DNA from: Gammaproteobacteria bacterium
GTDB taxonomy: Bacteria; Pseudomonadota; Gammaproteobacteria; Pseudomonadales; Azotimanducaceae
Reading direction: 5' to 3'
Length of the DNA stretch: 8,116 nt
NCBI GenBank assembly: GCA_003476445.1
Contig: DMUF01000249.1
Coordinates: 5,124 to 13,239 of the forward strand
The notes below the pieces were generated by a model, which was not told where the DNA came from, did not search any database, and saw nothing but the letters and a program-made list of their open reading frames with translations. Positions 6,704 through 8,116 of this stretch are shown in pieces. The translations under genes were made by a program, and so were the position numbers. Position 1 is the stretch's first letter. Each line of letters opens with the position of its first letter.

Positions 6704-8116
<1,413 letters not shown>

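Overview
This window is a run of conserved housekeeping genes from a GC-rich proteobacterium, most likely a gammaproteobacterium. The evidence is the block hisS-yfgM-bamB-der, followed by xseA lying divergently beside guaB-guaA. That is essentially the arrangement around the E. coli gua/der locus, and the proteins align well with their E. coli counterparts as I remember them. Strong use of GCG, CTG and CGC codons fits a high-GC genome. The lineage below class level cannot be fixed from this sequence.

Layout: the 3' end of hisS (1-363) is followed on the + strand by yfgM (399-1025), bamB (1009-2238, overlapping yfgM by 17 nt) and der (2242-3783, 3 nt after bamB). The spacing suggests one transcription unit. 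It links histidyl-tRNA charging, a Sec-associated membrane TPR protein, an outer-membrane-protein assembly lipoprotein and a ribosome-assembly GTPase. xseA (5168-3795, - strand) meets der tail to tail with 11 nt between them. A 58-nt divergent region (5169-5226) separates xseA from guaB (5227-6696). guaA (6704 to the window edge) follows 7 nt after guaB. GuaB makes XMP from IMP and GuaA makes GMP from XMP, so this is the guaBA operon.

Genes fill nearly the whole window and no stretch over 60 nt lacks one. I see no mobile element, CRISPR array, tRNA or rRNA gene, phage gene, toxin-antitoxin pair or defence system, and I do not think the window holds an undescribed system. The points worth a second look are small. 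They are the compact overlapping divergent promoter region, with xseA possibly leaderless; competing short hairpins over the guaB ribosome-binding site; a guaA C-terminal domain that resembles alphaproteobacterial GuaA and carries odd substitutions at the window edge; a Glu-to-Gln change in a conserved XseA motif; and charged linkers in BamB and Der.
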